From Cylindrodendrum hubeiense (lineage: Eukaryota > Ascomycota > Sordariomycetes > Hypocreales > Nectriaceae), in contig JAANBB010000351.1 of assembly GCA_014621425.1 (NCBI GenBank), forward strand, positions 1-43,236: a stretch of 43,236 nucleotides of DNA, written 5' to 3'. Both the position numbers and the translations under genes were made by a program. The notes under the pieces are model-generated. The model was not told the DNA's origin. It did not search any database and saw nothing but the letters and a program-made list of their open reading frames with translations. Position 1 is the stretch's first letter, and every line of letters starts with the position of its first letter. This document shows positions 1-9,725 of the stretch, piece after piece.

Positions 1-448
1 AATCCGCCGGTCGAGGGGGAATACCGGTGCAGTAGCCAAAAGACAAACAAGGATTGATATCCAAGGGCGGGCTGGGGTGCTTGAATGCCGATGGCGACGG
101 CAAGGTGACAGCGGAGTTTTAAATCAGGTCCAGCACCCACCATCCCCACGCGCGGCGAGCCAAATCTGATCGTCGTCACTATGAGTCGCGTGTGGCTTGT
201 CGCTTATTCCCCATGTGTTGCGCAATGGAGTCAGAAGACGGCCCAGCGCAAGCCCAGAAACCCACTCCCTTAAAGGCCGCAGTTGTCCCAGACTAACAAG
301 CCCGCCAGCGCGCGAACCTGTGAATATGCACGGTTGGCAATAATAAGACACCGATCGACGGTCGCTCGACGGTCGGGAAGAGTCGGGGGGCGGTGCACCC
401 TCTGCGCTTCGCGAAACCAGCCGGATGACTAACTTGAGCGATAGTCTG

Positions 449-455
449 TGAGTCA
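449..455. promoter_or_regulatory. Candidate Gcn4/CPC1 binding site (TGAGTCA)
   Basis: This is a perfect 7-bp match to the bZIP cross-pathway-control element (TGACTCA on the minus strand), about 1.15 kb upstream of the LYS4 start. Amino-acid biosynthesis genes in fungi are commonly controlled by Gcn4/CPC1. That it works on LYS4 is inference from position and gene function. Confidence 0.35.
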
Positions 456-1574
456 ACAGGCAATGTGCAAGGAATAATCTGAAGCTGAGAGCGATTAATT
501 AAGCCGTGGCTGCTCGCTTCCGAGTCAACTGACTTGCAAAACTGTGATCGGGATAACAAGATGAGTGAGAAAGTCAGAGCGGCGGCGCTAGGCTGTTATC
601 GTGCAGTTCGCAATGACGTGGGATGACACCCGGGTTTCGGAACAAGAATTCTGCCGTTGTCTGCCAGTTGAATGATAATGATGATTCTTGTAATGATCCT
701 TAGAATGATTATTAGAGAATGTTGTGTCATATTCGCCCCCGCTACGCCATCTATTTATTCGATTCGAGTTGCAGCGGCTACAGGAAAGGTCACGAGTTGG
801 CATCAATGTTGTGCGTTGTGTGATCCAAGGCAGGGATACCTTCACCTGCGGCGGCGCAGCTTCTTCCAACAGGGCCCAGTAGCATTGATGCTGGCCACGG
901 CAGTCCCTCTTTTATTTCATTTTTCGTAATTCTCGCTTTGATTGCCGTTGATTGATATATTCCAGAAGCATCTGCCGGGATGTCAAACGTTTCCGACCCC
1001 GAATTCAACCGTTGCTCTCGAGTCCGAGACTCAGCTGACGCATGCTCCGCTATAGTCGCCTCGTCTATTTGGCCCAAAACGTCAATGGAACTACGACGGC
1101 GCGACGCATCCTTCTACAAAGGTGGTCTCCTGGGCTGAATGGGTTCGGGGGCGCTTCCCCCTAAAATTCCTGCAGACTCCAAGGTACAAAGTACTCCCGT
1201 TTTTCTCCAGCGACCTCCACTGCTGCTCGGTTCATCGTTTAGCGGGGAGGGCACTGGATTATTTCCATCTCCCCGGAAATCGCCCACTTTGATCCCGTCC
1301 AGCCAATGGCAGGCTGTTCTTTTCGGATGATGCCTTCCCCACGCAAATTTTCTATGGCCAGCCGTGGTGACTCGCCCCGACGCCGGCCTTTCGGTGAAGC
1401 TATCCACAACGAAAAGTGCAACCCCGTTTCTCCCAAGTCGCAAAGTCCGCGCGTGGCCTCTCCTCTTCCGAATTGATCGCTTTGTCATGGTCCACGCCGT
1501 GCTCTCTCAATAAATCTCCATCATGACTACACTTGTACGTTTTCCCGCCGGCAATTGATCCTCTCAAGTATCCC

Positions 1575-1581
1575 TGACTCA
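1575..1581. promoter_or_regulatory. Candidate Gcn4/CPC1 binding site (TGACTCA)
   Basis: A perfect TGACTCA begins 34 bp upstream of the LYS4 ATG at 1609. The motif is the classical Gcn4/CPC1 element and the gene belongs to lysine biosynthesis, so regulation by general amino-acid control is plausible. It lies so close to the ATG that it may fall inside the 5' UTR, which weakens the case. Confidence 0.4.
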
Positions 1582-1608
1582 CATGCGAATCCCCAACAGC
1601 GGAGAGCC

Positions 1609-4043
1609 ATGGCTCTCAACGCCATCGCCATCCCTAGGCTACACGCTCAAGGACTCCTCACCCGCTCGCGATCTTTTCCCGTTGCCGTCTCTCAGTTCCG
1701 TGCCTACACTTCGACTCGCCCGCGGAGGCAACACGCCTTCCACTCGCAGCTCGAGAGTGCCCCGAATGCCTTCGACTTCGTCTCCTCCCCGAAGCCCGAC
1801 GCCCCGGTAAACCCCCAGACCCTCACCGAGAAGATCGTCCAGCGATACTCGGTCGGATTGGCCCCCGACAAGAAGGTCAAGACCGGTGACTATGTCACAC
1901 TGGCGCCTCACCACTGCATGAGGTAGAGCTTCATTCCCCAGAATACGTTATAGTCAACTAATTGTTTTCAGCCATGACAATTCATGGCCCGTCGCCCTCA
2001 AGTTCATGTCCATTGGCGCCACCAAAATCCATGACAACCGCCAGGTCGTCTTCTGCCTCGACCATGACGTGCAGTCCCGGTCTGAATCCAACTTGAGGAA
2101 GTACGCCCAGATCGAGGAGTTTGCTGGCAAGCACGGTGTCGACTTCTACCCTGCTGGACGTGGTATTGGCCACCAGATCATGGTTGAAGAGGGCTATGCT
2201 TGGCCCGGCACTGTCACCGTCGCCTCTGACAGCCACTCCAACCATTATGGTGGAGTGGGATGCTTGGGAACCGCCATTGTGCGAACTGACGCTGCCAGCA
2301 TCTGGGCCACCGGCCGTACCTGGTGGCAGATCCCTCCCATCGCCAAGGTCACTTTCACTGGTGTCCTTCCCGTTGGAGTCACGGGGAAAGATGTCATCGT
2401 GGCCCTCTGCGGTCTTTTTAACCAGGACGACGTTCTCAACCACGCCATCGAGTTCAACGGCTCCGAACAGACCATGGGAAGCATCCCCATCGATGACCGC
2501 ATGACCATTAGCAACATGACGACTGAATGGGGAGCATTGAGTGGGGTTTTTCCTATCGATGCTATGCTGATCTCATGGCTCCGCGCGAAAGCGACTACCC
2601 AGGCTATGGAGAACCCCGACGGCGCTTCCGCCAGCCGCCTCAACCACAAGCGCGTAGATGATCTTTTGGAGAATCAACTCGCCGCCGACCCTGGTGCCGC
2701 CTATGCCAAGGAGCTCTACCTCAACCTCTCAACCCTGTCCCCTTTTGTTTCTGGTCCCAACTCCGTCAAAGTCGCTACCCCTCTAAAGGACCTCGAAGCC
2801 CAGAACATCGCCATCGACAAGGCGTATCTTGTTTCCTGCACAAACAGCCGCGCTTCAGATATAGCTAATGCCGCTCGCGTCTTCCGTCAGGCTATCAAAG
2901 AGGGTAAGCCCGCCAAGGTTGCTCCCGGTGTCAACTTCTACATCGCTGCCGCTTCGAGTCTCGAACAGCAGCTTGCTGAGGAGGCTGGTGACTGGCAGGT
3001 CCTGATTGACGCCGGTGCTAAGCCGCTTGTATCTGGATGCGGTCCCTGTATTGGCCTTGGTACAGGTCTTCTTGAGGATAATGAGGTTGGTATTAGTGCT
3101 TCGAATCGCAACTTCAAAGGGCGGATGGGATCTCCTAGTTCATTGGCTTATCTTGCGAGCCCCGAGGTCGTTGCTGCCAGCGCCATACAGGGCAATATTG
3201 CCGGTCCTAACTGGTATCAGAAGCCTGAGGGTGTCGAAAAGGTCATCATCGGCGAGGGCAGCGGTGATCACGTCGCCGATAAGGCGCTGTCCATCGAGGA
3301 TGCTCTAGACAAGATCATTGCTGAGGCTGAGAGCATGATTGCTGTTGCGGAGCAGGGCGGAGCTGGCGAGCAGGCCGATACCGCTGCCGCACCCGCCGGC
3401 GAGGAGACCCTCACGGACATCCTCCCTGGCTTCCCTGAGAAGATTGAGGGCGAGATTGTTTTCTGTGATGCTGACAATCTTAATACTGATGGTATTTACC
3501 CCGGAAAGTATACCTACCAGGACAACATCTCACGAGAGACCATGGCCGAGGTGTGCATGGAAAACTACGACACCGAGTTCCGCAACATCGCCCGCGCCGG
3601 CGACATCCTCGTCGCTGGCTTTAACTTTGGCTGCGGATCATCCCGAGAGCAGGTTTGTTCCTCGTTTCCTGCAAATGTATCAGGGTGATCACTAATTCTT
3701 CTAGGCCGCCACCGCCATCCTGGCCAAGCAAATCCCCCTCGTCGTTTCTGGCAGCTTCGGCAACATCTTTAGCCGCAACAGCATCAACAACGCCCTCATG
3801 GGCGTTGAGTTGCCCCGCCTCATCGAGCGCCTCCGTGAAACCTACAAGGACGAGGCCGTCAAATCCCTCACCCGCCGCACCGGCTGGAAGCTCGTATGGG
3901 ACATCCGCCGTAGTAAGGTTGTCGTGACCGAGAAAGACGGCAAGACCTGGGAGCAGAAGGTCGGCGAGCTGCCCTCCAACGTCCAGGAGATCATCGCCCG
4001 CGGCGGTCTCGAGAAGTGGGTCAAGGCCGAGATTGAGAAGTAG
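1609..4043 (+). CDS. LYS4: Homoaconitase, mitochondrial (lysine biosynthesis)
   Basis: Aconitase-superfamily enzyme of the alpha-aminoadipate lysine pathway. It acts on homoaconitate to give homoisocitrate in the mitochondrial matrix. Three exons fit: 1609-1922, 1972-3652 and 3705-4043, with introns of 49 and 52 nt (GT...AG, ACTAAT branch sites). They join in frame to 777 residues, within the usual size for filamentous fungi. The N-terminus is rich in Arg and Ser and lacks acidic residues, as in a mitochondrial presequence. The 4Fe-4S ligands are visible: the Cys of SCTNSR (about residue 393) and the CxxC of GCGPC (about 461 and 464). The C-terminal swivel domain has GCGSSREQ, split exactly by intron 2. 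The blocks GRGIGHQ and [10 protein letters not shown] place it with homoaconitases (LYS4/LysF) rather than citrate-cycle aconitase. I chose the start at 1609 over an upstream in-frame TTG because it begins the presequence. Its 3' end converges on the gene at 4231. Confidence 0.95.
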
Positions 4044-4230
4044 TGTTGGTTGCTATTTTGTTGGATATCATTCGGGCGTTGGCTTTCTTTGTGCTCATGA
4101 AGGTAGCCGGAACTAAAAACTGTTGTTTAGAATCTTGGAAACCTGAGATTTGTGTGTGCATATCACGCCTAGGAAGGCGAACCGGACGGGGGTTTATTTG
4201 TGATGTGGTTTAGATTTCGTTGAATGTTCG

Positions 4231-5723
4231 TTATTCTAAAAACATGGAACCTATGTCTGGATCAGACTTGTCACCCCCTGAGTCGTCCTCTTTCTCGGCC
4301 TCGGCCGTCTTCTCCACCGGCACCAGTGACGTCCGCTTCTTCTTCCGCACGACGCGCCGGTGCGTGGCGCTCTTGTGGTGCTTCTCCCATGCCTCTTCCG
4401 TCATCAGCACCGTGTGGCAGACCTCGCACATGCGCTTGCACGGCGTGGCCTTTGGCGGCGGGTTGGACACCTGGGTGAGGACCTCGTGGGCCAAGGGTGA
4501 TAGGTCTGCGGGCGGAGCGCGGGCCTCACCTTGGAGGAACTGAGTGGCCAACTTGACTGCAGGCTCGACGACGTTGTCCTTGTAGCGCGTGACGTCGGTG
4601 CTGTCAAGGAGGTAGAGGCTGTTGATGGCATCGGGGCCAACGTCGCGGAGGCGTGGGATCTGCTTGAGCCTGATCCAACGGGTCTGGTAAACGGCATATC
4701 GCCGCGTTGCCGTCTTCATCTCCTCAAGGGCTGCCGTCTTTAAGCAGTCCGTCTCGGCGTCTTCTCTGCCTTCGTCTACGGCCGTCATATACGACTCAAA
4801 CTGTTTATATCCAATCGATTGCCATATCCCCTTGGTCATGTCCAAGATCTGGCCCGCCGCATCTCGCTGGCGCTTGAATTCAAAGAGCTCTCGAACCTCT
4901 GGCAGCAGCCCACCGTCAACCATCTTATCCACGCGGTTGTCGAGGCGCGTGCGTAAGACCTCACGCTCCGAGTACACCCAGAACAGCAGGTTCTCCCACG
5001 GCTGTTGATCTGTAGGATCCTGCTGCGCAGCTTCTTTGCGCGCTTGTTGCTCTGCGTAGTAGTCGGAGGCGCGCTTGCCGGTGCGCAGGTAGATCTCGAG
5101 GGAGCGCTGGATTTTGCGACGGTCGTTGGGGTGCCAGCGGTTGGCCATGACGGGGTCGACTTTTCGAAGCTCGTGTAGCATTACTTCCCCCGACTCTCGC
5201 AGGATGGGGAATGACGCCGAGGTGTCCATCTCCAGATCGTCCAGGATGACCTCTTTGAAGAGGAGCGGGTCGACATAGTATTGGGAACCTCCCACGAGGA
5301 TGGGTAGACGGCCTCGGCTGCGAATCTCTCGTATTACTCGGTTGGCCTCTCGTTTGAAGTCGTCGACGTCCCAAGGCGTTTCGTCGAGGGAAATGTGGCC
5401 GAGTAGGTGGTGGGGGACTCCGCACTGCTCGGCGGGGGTGATTTTGTTGGTGATGATGGGCAACCCGTTGTAGAGCTGCATCGCATCGGCATTGATGACC
5501 TCGCCATTGAGGCGGGTGGCCAGCTCAACAGCTAGCTATTCGCATCGTCAGAACGGTAGAACGGTAGAGCGGCCATGGGGCAGGCCATAGTTAGTGGGCG
5601 TACCTCGGATTTGCCAGTGCCCGTGGAGCCTAAGACAACCACGAGGGGTTCAGCGGGAGGTTTTCGAGCAGAGGTCATTGTGGAAACATTGCGCCCGAGA
5701 ATCGATCTCAGGCGACTGAACAT
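4231..5723 (-). CDS. MOD5: tRNA dimethylallyltransferase (i6A37), Mod5-like
   Basis: The enzyme transfers dimethylallyl from DMAPP to A37 of tRNAs reading UNN codons. Two exons: 5604-5723 and 4231-5535, with a 68-nt intron (5536-5603, GTACGC...AATAG) that joins phase 0 between GKSE and LAVELA. The product is 474 residues. The Walker A-like P-loop GSTGTGKS is at residues 32-39, followed by NGEVINADAMQ and PIITNK, typical of eukaryotic isopentenyltransferases. A C-terminal C2H2 zinc finger is present (Cys410, Cys413, His426, His432), as in Mod5/TRIT1, followed by a Lys-rich stretch and an acidic tail. A second ATG (codon 16, 5676-5678) follows a short Arg-rich leader, which suggests two start sites giving mitochondrial and cytosolic/nuclear forms, as known for yeast Mod5. 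The stop codon is 187 bp from that of the convergent LYS4. Confidence 0.94.
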
Positions 5724-5876
5724 TAAGGTCCACAGTCCATCAACAGCGCATGAGTCCCGCGTTTCGCATCGTGGTCTGTCGGGCGTTCTTAAGGTTGTGG
5801 TGGACCAAAAGTATGAGGTTATCCCAGCAGCAGCTAATGACTGGGGTCAGCTTTGGCTGGCTCTGGAATTTTTTTT

Positions 5877-5894
5877 ATTACGTACTGACGTAAT
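5877..5894. promoter_or_regulatory. Inverted repeat ATTACGT-ACTG-ACGTAAT with ATF/CREB-like core
   Basis: Perfect 7-bp inverted arms around a 4-nt spacer, about 155 bp upstream of the MOD5 start. It contains TGACGTAA, a known ATF/CREB-type bZIP site. The role is inferred only from this match and the position. Confidence 0.35.
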
Positions 5895-6374
5895 CTTCCG
5901 CAAAGCAGATGAACCTCCACAGGAGCCCTTCGTGCCGACTTCTAAGCAATCATCGACATTTGAAGATTCAGCCTCATTCACAAGATTCTTATGCTCGAAA
6001 ATTTTCCAAGTATTTTCAAGTTCGTAAACGGCAATACTAATGTGGTTTCATGATCCCCGAGATTTACAACGCGCTTCCGATGCAAACGCAAGCCAGAGTT
6101 GCGAGAAGCAAGAATCGCTTCATCTACATGAAGCTCGATGCCATGGCCAAATGCGATTTGGTCAGGGTACTTGACGCCATATCGATAGCGCTACCTGAAA
6201 CACTAGAGTCGAAGCCGTTGGAGAGCTTCGGTTCTACACCAGATTGTTCCCTAGCGCTTTAAGCTTGCTGCACGACGGACAGGGAGGCGAGCCGGGGGGG
6301 AAATACCAGGGTCTGTCCATACCAGCTGGTGTATTACGTAGAAGAGGGCAGAGTGGCGGGATCATAGGGGCAGC

Positions 6375-6641
6375 CTATTTTCTTTTTGCACTCCACCTCC
6401 CCCGGATTCCTGGACAAATTACAATAGGCTCGCTTGGCAAGTCATTCACAAAATGCCAGGTGGCCATGCCAGAGTCGAGGCCAGGTCCTACACGACATGG
6501 GTTCTTGCGCCTCGTATTCAGAACGCAACTGAGGTTTTGGTCATACCAAACAACTCGGTTTGCATCCTCCTTTCCGCAATCCGCTTTACCGCAAAACCAC
6601 CAAGTGCAATTAAGAGCCAAATGGAGTATCTCGGTGCGTCT
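6375..6641 (-). other. Cysteine-rich reading frame, possible exon of a small protein
   Basis: An open minus-strand frame of about 88 codons contains six Cys, starting with NCTWWFCGKADC, and ends at a TAG (6375-6377). It has no in-frame ATG at its beginning, since an in-frame TAG lies at 6642-6644. That TAG ends in a usable AG acceptor, so the frame could be a second exon of a small cysteine-rich secreted protein. An ATG-led hydrophobic peptide is visible upstream on the same strand (around 6700-6740) but I could not join the two with confidence. The composition looks protein-like (Trp, Cys and Asp spread along it), but another frame on the plus strand is also open. It sits beside an AT-rich block. 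I do not recognise a family. Confidence 0.25.
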
Positions 6642-6699
6642 CTAATGCTTGCATGGAATGGTTCGATCTTCATTTACAGGCCACAGCGAATGTCCTAGC

Positions 6700-7330
6700 C
6701 GTATCAGCGTGCAACATAGCAATATCGGCATATGTTCTTCCAAATAAAACGTTCATATAATACAGAAATAAACTCTGCAACTCCAGTGAACTCTGGCTAC
6801 AGCAATACTAGCCATATGTCCAATCATTCTCAGTAGAAGGAAATATGATTCAATTTTATCAAGGCAAGAATTTCTCTCCCTAGGGTGAGTTTAGTTGTAG
6901 AACCACATAAAGTGTAATTAACTGTTGCTCCAGGAGTATCTTCGTCTTACTATAATTTAATTATAGTCCATCATAAACGATTCAATTTTAATTATTTTAT
7001 GAGAAAAAAGTTGCCCATAACCTCATCACATTTCTATAGTTGAATGTCTCCTAATGAAAGTAGTTGTAGTGGAAGGGGAATTGCAAAGTTGAAGTCAGGC
7101 AGGCTGGCGGGATGCGAGTCATCATGAAGTGGATATAAAGTTCTTTTCGCAGTTAGCTTTTATGGGTTAGAAAGTAAGTGGGATTAATATTATTGAGACA
7201 TGGGGAAATATTCCTAGTGCTGAATTTATTCTATCAAGTAATATACTTGCAAAAGGAGATACTGGTTACATCAACGACAAGAGATGCAGGCTCGCGATGA
7301 GTGTCGCCACGACATAATTTCCCAAAGTAG
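6700..7330. other. AT-rich block, possibly a RIP-mutated relic
   Basis: The base composition changes sharply here to AT-rich, with many TA/AT words and short inverted repeats (for example CTATAATT-T-AATTATAG near 6949-6966). No open frame of useful length is found. In Pezizomycotina such islands are often repeats decayed by repeat-induced point mutation. No transposon protein or terminal repeat can be recognised, so the origin is inference. Confidence 0.35.
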
Positions 7331-7559
7331 CATGATTTCTACACCAGCATGTGGGCTTTAACCGGATGCCAGCGTGTTTTCAATACAGCATTTGTGATGA
7401 ACATTATACCACGACAATGTAAGAAACAGCCCAGCATCACTTTGCGAACAGCAGCTGTCAAAACCTGACTGACATAAGACGTTCTCTGGGATGCGTGCCA
7501 CCCGGGTTTAGCTGGAGGCCACATTCCACCCATTCCGTAAGCGGCGGAGCTTGTTAAGG

Positions 7560-7567
7560 ATCACGTG
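7560..7567. promoter_or_regulatory. E-box ATCACGTG upstream of SEC61
   Basis: This is an RTCACGTG match, the Cbf1/CDEI-type bHLH site. A second copy lies 312 bp downstream at 7872-7879. Both are upstream of SEC61 (ATG at 8069). Function is inferred from motif and position. Confidence 0.35.
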
Positions 7568-7610
7568 TCCCGTCCGGTTTCCAATTTTGTTCAGGTGGCT
7601 CCGCTTCCAA

Positions 7611-7640
7611 TACCCTTCAGTGCCCTTCAGTGCCCTTCCC
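7611..7640. repeat. 10-nt direct repeat, three copies
   Basis: The units TACCCTTCAG, TGCCCTTCAG and TGCCCTTCCC run head to tail, with one to two changes between neighbours. They lie about 430 bp upstream of the SEC61 start, between the two E-boxes. Confidence 0.6.
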
Positions 7641-7871
7641 CGCTAAAGGACAACCCGAGAGCGGCAGAGGTCGCTGGAGAACATTGGGGAGTGCTGGAGA
7701 GCGCGAGTAGACAATTTTTCCAGAGGGTTAATAGGGCAGTATCATGTTGCTGTCGGGACAGATCAGCCTTCCGTAAAGAAATGCTAAATTTTAAAGATTC
7801 GAACTGCATAGAACAAATACCCCGGCCGGTAATTAGTGCCCCTGAGGCGGAAGGCTGGCCCGAGTGGGAAG

Positions 7872-7879
7872 GTCACGTG
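7872..7879. promoter_or_regulatory. E-box GTCACGTG upstream of SEC61
   Basis: Second RTCACGTG site, about 190 bp upstream of the SEC61 ATG. Repetition of the same 8-mer in a short promoter makes chance less likely, but no binding evidence exists here. Confidence 0.35.
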
Positions 7880-8068
7880 TCAAGATTGCGGCCTCGTTAG
7901 CACGGAAGAAGACAGATGTTCGTTCGCCCCCAAAACACCCTTTAATAACCCCCAGACCCCTTCGATCTGTACCTGAGCTGTACAAGCTCGGCTTCCTCTC
8001 CTCTTTCTTTCTTCCCTCCTTGGATGAATTAGTCCAATTCTTTCTTTCCCCCCTTCCCCACCGTCACC

Positions 8069-9725
8069 ATGAGTTCCCGTAAGTCGTCCCCCGTCGCGTC
8101 CCCTTTTGCGCAAAGCTGTCGGAGCAAGCTCGCATGAGCTTGCCAGGTGGCCGCTCGCGCGACCACCGACACGACACGGCGCGCGCAATTGGTGCCCCCA
8201 TCGCGATATCGCGCCCGGCGACGTCAAAGCTAACACGTATGCGCCACAGTCCGATTCCTCGACCTGGTCAAGCCGTTCGTGCCGTTCCTCCCTGAGGTTC
8301 AGCAGCCGGAGACCAAGATCCCCTTCAACCAGAAGTTGATGTGGACTGCCCTGACCCTCCTCATCTTCCTGGTCATGAGCCAGATGCCCCTTTACGGTAT
8401 TGTCTCGTCCGACAACTCGGATCCTCTATACTGGCTGCGAATGGTGATTGCGAGCAACCGTGGAACCCTGATGGAGTTGGGTATCACCCCCATCATCTCC
8501 TCAGGCATGGTCTTCCAGCTCCTCGCTGGCACCCACATGATCGATGTCAACCTTGACCTCAAGTCCGACCGCGAGCTGTACCAGACCGCCCAGAAGCTCC
8601 TCGCTTTCATCCTGTCCGCCGGCACTGCCACCGTCTACGTCTTCAGCGGTCTTTACGGTCCTCCCTCCGACCTCGGTGCCGGTATCGTCTTCCTCCTGAT
8701 CCTCCAGCTGGTCATTGCTGGCATGATTGTCATCCTCCTCGACGAGCTCCTCCAGAAGGGCTACGGTCTTGGCAGCGGTATCTCTCTGTTCATTGCCACC
8801 AATATCTGCGAGTCCATCATGTGGAAGGCCTTCTCCCCTACCACCATCAACACTGGCCGTGGCCCCGAGTTTGAGGGTGCCGTCATCGCTCTCTTCCACC
8901 TGCTCATGACCTGGCCCAACAAGCAGCGTGCTCTCCAGGAGGCTTTCTACCGCCAGAACCTCCCCAACATCATGAACCTCCTGGCCACCATTGCCGTCTT
9001 CGCTGCCGTCATCTACCTCCAGGGTTTCCGTGTCGAGATCCCCGTCAAGTCTTCCCGCCAGCGTGGTGCCCGCGGTTCTTACCCCGTCCGCCTCTTCTAC
9101 ACCTCCAACATGCCCATCATGCTGCAGTCCGCTCTTTCCTCCAACGTCTTCCTCATCTCCCAGATGCTCTACTCGCGCTTCTCTGAGAACCTCCTCGTCC
9201 GTCTTTTCGGTGTCTGGGAGGCCAAGGATGGTTCCTCGCAGCTCCACGCCGCCTCCGGTCTTGTCTACTACATGTCTCCTCCCCTGAACCTGAAGGAGGC
9301 ACTCCTCGACCCTATCCACATGGCCGCCTACATTGTCTACATGCTCGGTGCCTGCGCTCTCTTCTCCAAGACCTGGATTGAGGTTTCTGGTTCCAGCCCT
9401 CGCGATGTTGCCAAGCAGCTCAAGGACCAGGGTCTCGTCATGGCTGGTCACCGCGACCAGAGCATGTACAAGGAGCTCAAGCGCATCATTCCCACTGCCG
9501 CTGCCTTTGGCGGTGCCTGCATTGGTGCCCTCTCCGTCACCAGCGATCTTCTCGGTGCCCTCGGCTCCGGCACCGGTACTCTCCTTGCTGTCACGTAAGT
9601 TTCATATCCTCATCCTGAATTCCATACAACAGTTGCTAACCACCCACAGTATCATCTACGGTTACTTCGAAATCGCCGCCAAGGAGGGTGATATGTCCGG
9701 CATGAAGGGCATGATTATGGGCTAA
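8069..9725 (+). CDS. SEC61: Protein translocation channel subunit Sec61 alpha
   Basis: Pore-forming subunit of the ER translocon (SecY family), through which nascent secretory and membrane proteins cross or enter the ER membrane. Three exons: 8069-8078, 8250-9594 and 9650-9725, with introns of 171 nt (GTAAGT...CACAG, GCTAAC branch) and 55 nt (GTAAGT...CACAG, GCTAAC branch). Exon 1 is only 10 nt; joined to exon 2 it gives MSSLRFLDL, the standard fungal Sec61 start. The product is 476 residues, the normal family length, with about ten hydrophobic segments. Family blocks seen include [17 protein letters not shown], the [10 protein letters not shown] plug/TM2 region, [12 protein letters not shown] and the cytosolic loop [14 protein letters not shown] that contacts ribosomes. 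Strong codon bias (almost all third positions C or G) fits high expression. Confidence 0.97.

Larger units (their letters stand above)
1..1608. other. Intergenic region upstream of LYS4
   Basis: I see no gene here. All reading frames are short (under about 125 codons), overlap on both strands and show no recognisable domain. The stretch probably holds the promoter and 5' leader of the homoaconitase gene at 1609. Two perfect TGACTCA-type motifs are listed separately. An AT-leaning patch with repeated ATGAT/ATTAT words lies at about 670-720. Confidence 0.6.
5724..8068. other. Intergenic region between MOD5 and SEC61
   Basis: This stretch holds the MOD5 promoter (5724-6000), a cysteine-rich reading frame on the minus strand (6375-6641, listed separately), an AT-rich block (about 6700-7330) and the SEC61 promoter (about 7500-8068). 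The SEC61 side carries two CACGTG boxes, three copies of a 10-nt repeat, and a CT-rich run just before the ATG, usual for highly expressed fungal genes. I see no conserved gene. Confidence 0.5.

Noticed and set aside
8501..9451. 316-codon frame on the minus strand inside SEC61
   Set aside because: It is the antisense shadow of the strongly codon-biased SEC61 exon, rich in Asp/Glu/Gly/Val as expected from the complement of C-ending codons.
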